The notes under the pieces: model-generated
Seen by the model: the letters and a program-made list of their open reading frames with translations, nothing else
The model's database searches: none
Told to the model about the DNA's origin: nothing
Program-made: the position numbers and the translations under genes
Shown: positions 62,348 through 64,000 of the stretch, in pieces
Numbering within the stretch: position 1 is the stretch's first letter
How the letters are laid out: the number at the start of each line of letters is the position of its first letter
Assembly (NCBI GenBank): GCA_000010565.1
Contig: AP009389.1
Span: forward strand, 806,001-870,000
Direction of reading: 5' to 3'
Origin: Pelotomaculum thermopropionicum SI
GTDB lineage: Bacteria > Bacillota > Desulfotomaculia > Desulfotomaculales > Pelotomaculaceae
Length of the DNA: 64,000 nt

Positions 62348-64000
62348 GTGAACCTTCAACCGGGTGATATAATAACTGGTCCAATTTTCTCTGAACCAGT
62401 GAAAGTGCTGGCGTGCAGAACCATCAACCCGGCGCTGATCAAAATCGAGGCTGTCGGCCTTCACTCAAAGAGGTACTACGACCCTATCCTCGGCCCTGCC
62501 GAAATGGCCGCGCTCACCAAATTTTCGGAGCAGCACCTTGAATTTTCGGGCGAAGCTGAAAATGTTTTCCTATTTCTGGAGGGCACGCGCATCCGCAACG
62601 CCTTCCAGTTTGACCCCCTGTACGGCATAAGCGTTTCTCAGATTCACCCGCTGCCGCACCAGATCGAAGCAGTGTACCACCATATCCTGAAAAACCCGAA
62701 CATTCGCTTTCTTTTGGCTGACGACCCTGGCGCGGGCAAAACCATTATGGCCGGGCTTCTTTTTAAAGAGTTAAAGTACCGGGGCCTGGTCAGCCGCGTT
62801 CTGATCGTCGTTCCCGGCCACTTAAAAGACCAGTGGCTGAGAGAAATGAAGGAGCGCTTCGGCGAAAAATTCCTGGTCGTCGACCGCAGCGTGATGAACG
62901 CCAGTTGGGGCCAGAACATCTGGACCGAAAATCATCAGATCATCACCTCCCTGGATTTTGCCAAGCAGGAAGACATTATGTTTGCTTTAAAAGATTCCTC
63001 CTGGGATTTGGTGATCGTGGACGAGGCCCACAAGATGTCCGCCTACCGGTACGGCGACAAAATAAGCAAGACGGCACGCTACCAGTTTGGCGAACTGATT
63101 TCCCAGATAACCAAATACCTTCTTTTCCTTACGGCCACGCCCCACCGCGGAGACCCGGAGAATTTCCGTTTGTTCCTGGACCTCCTGCAGCCCGGCTTTT
63201 TTGCCAATACTGAAATGCTGGCCCTTTCCATTAAAAACAAAGACAACCCTCTTTTCTTAAGGCGGCTCAAGGAGGATTTACGGGACTTCGATAATGTGCC
63301 GCTTCTTCCACCCCGTCAGGTGGAAACCGTTAAATACAAGCTGAGCAAAGCTGAAATGGAACTTTACAATGCCGTAACCACTTACGTTGAGCAGAACTTC
63401 AATAAAGCCCTCCAGAAAGAAAAGCGCAACGTTGCCTTTGCCCTGACCATCCTTCAAAGGAGGCTGGCCTCCAGCGTCAGGGCTGCCCGCAAATCCCTGG
63501 AGCGACGCCGGGACCGGCTGCAGGAACTGTACAAAAAAGGACAATTGCTCCAGGACCTGGGTTACACCGAAGATTACCTGGAAGACCTGGAAGAGAGCAT
63601 CCGCTGGCAGAAAGAAGAAGAGCTTTTAGAAAAACTTACCTCTGCGGAAACTTTGGAGGAACTGAGAGAAGAGATTGAAAAGCTCGATGCTCTCGTGCTC
63701 CTGGCTAAAGAAGTGGAAAAGCAGGAAATCGAGACCAAGCTGAACCGCCTGAGAGAAGTGATTGAAGAGGAAAGGCTCCGGGAGACCGGCACCAAGCTCC
63801 TCATTTTCACCGAATCGAAGGACACGCTGGAGTACCTGGCCGAAAAAATCGGAAAAAAGTGGGGATACTCCGTTACCACCGTTCACGGCGGCATGGGTAT
63901 GGACGCCCGCATTAGAGCAGAGCACGAATTTAAAAACCGCGCCCAGGTAATGGTGGCCACCGAGGCGGCAGGGGAAGGGATTAACCTGCAATTTTGCTGG
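62348..64000 (+). CDS. SNF2/DEAD-type helicase, DrmD-like (3' end outside window)
   Basis: The GTG-started frame stays open to the window end, so 551 codons are seen. Motifs: Walker A ADDPGAGKT near residue 125, DEAH box VDEAHKMS near 222, motif III LTATPHRGDPENF near 258, and a helicase C-terminal start (LLIFTESKDTLEYLAEKI, then VATEAAGEGINLQF). The insertion between the two lobes is a long coiled coil (about residues 385-470). This arrangement resembles the SNF2 helicase DrmD of class 1 DISARM and related phage-defence helicases. Partner genes would lie beyond the window. A stand-alone repair helicase is the alternative. Confidence 0.8.
   Translation, partial: MNLQPGDIITGPIFSEPVKVLACRTINPALIKIEAVGLHSKRYYDPILGPAEMAALTKFSEQHLEFSGEAENVFLFLEGTRIRNAFQFDPLYGISVSQIHPLPHQIEAVYHHILKNPNIRFLLADDPGAGKTIMAGLLFKELKYRGLVSRVLIVVPGHLKDQWLREMKERFGEKFLVVDRSVMNASWGQNIWTENHQIITSLDFAKQEDIMFALKDSSWDLVIVDEAHKMSAYRYGDKISKTARYQFGELISQITKYLLFLTATPHRGDPENFRLFLDLLQPGFFANTEMLALSIKNKDNPLFLRRLKEDLRDFDNVPLLPPRQVETVKYKLSKAEMELYNAVTTYVEQNFNKALQKEKRNVAFALTILQRRLASSVRAARKSLERRRDRLQELYKKGQLLQDLGYTEDYLEDLEESIRWQKEEELLEKLTSAETLEELREEIEKLDALVLLAKEVEKQEIETKLNRLREVIEEERLRETGTKLLIFTESKDTLEYLAEKIGKKWGYSVTTVHGGMGMDARIRAEHEFKNRAQVMVATEAAGEGINLQFCW

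Overview
The window reads as a chromosomal segment of an endospore-forming, anaerobic Firmicute. The gene order and content (tig-clpP-clpX-lonB-lonA-ysxC; maf-radC-mreBCD-mrdA-minCDE-rodA-spoIVFA-spoIVFB; radical SAM-DUF2344-rng-rplU-rpmA-spo0B-obgE-proB-nadD), a leucine-type T-box leader, TTG/GTG starts with strong Shine-Dalgarno sites, 2-oxoacid:ferredoxin oxidoreductase and a tungsten-type aldehyde oxidoreductase fit the Desulfotomaculum/Pelotomaculum group (Peptococcaceae). That placement is inference from gene content; no database was searched.

Layout. 1-1.5 kb: end of a GGDEF gene, a repeat-built coiled-coil protein, and a minus-strand tRNA-Gly/tRNA-Arg pair with its own promoter and terminator. 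1.7-10.3 kb: protein quality-control block (tig, clpP, clpX, lonB, lonA) ending in ysxC. 10.3-12.0 kb: an orphan lipoprotein binding protein and a small membrane protein. 12.04-12.35 kb: a non-coding, exceptionally well-paired RNA-like element bounded by two matching hairpins, then valS and folC. 16.4-27.6 kb: cell-shape, division and sporulation block, in which radC is broken by a 62-bp tandem duplication. 27.6-37.8 kb: radical SAM/RNase G/ribosomal protein/Obg/nadD/rsfS block. 37.8-42.5 kb: a T-box leader that contains a complete tRNA-Ala gene between stem I and the antiterminator, followed by an acyl-CoA synthetase gene and leuS. 42.5-45.9 kb: ModE-like regulator and modABC transporter behind a ModE-box-like palindrome. 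45.9-50.7 kb (minus strand): korDABC and a sigma-54 activator. 50.9-57.9 kb: DUF421 membrane protein, a second sigma-54 activator, a sigma-54 promoter, Fe-alcohol dehydrogenase, aldehyde:ferredoxin oxidoreductase and an NCS2-type permease. 58-62 kb: comEA, a small hypothetical, a lytic transglycosylase and comEC. 62.3 kb to the end: 5' part of a SNF2-type helicase resembling DISARM DrmD, cut by the window edge.

How it fits together. The molybdate/tungstate uptake operon, the ferredoxin-linked kor complex and the ADH-AOR pair form a plausible redox module controlled by ModE-like and sigma-54 regulators. The mre/mrd/min/rod genes run cell elongation and septum placement; SpoIVFA/SpoIVFB and Spo0B supply sporulation checkpoints. 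The observations most worth following are the structured element at 12.04-12.35 kb, the tRNA-Ala inside the T-box leader, the sigma-54 promoter/palindrome pair at 53.2-53.4 kb, the radC duplication, and the helicase at the right edge as a possible entry to a defence locus.
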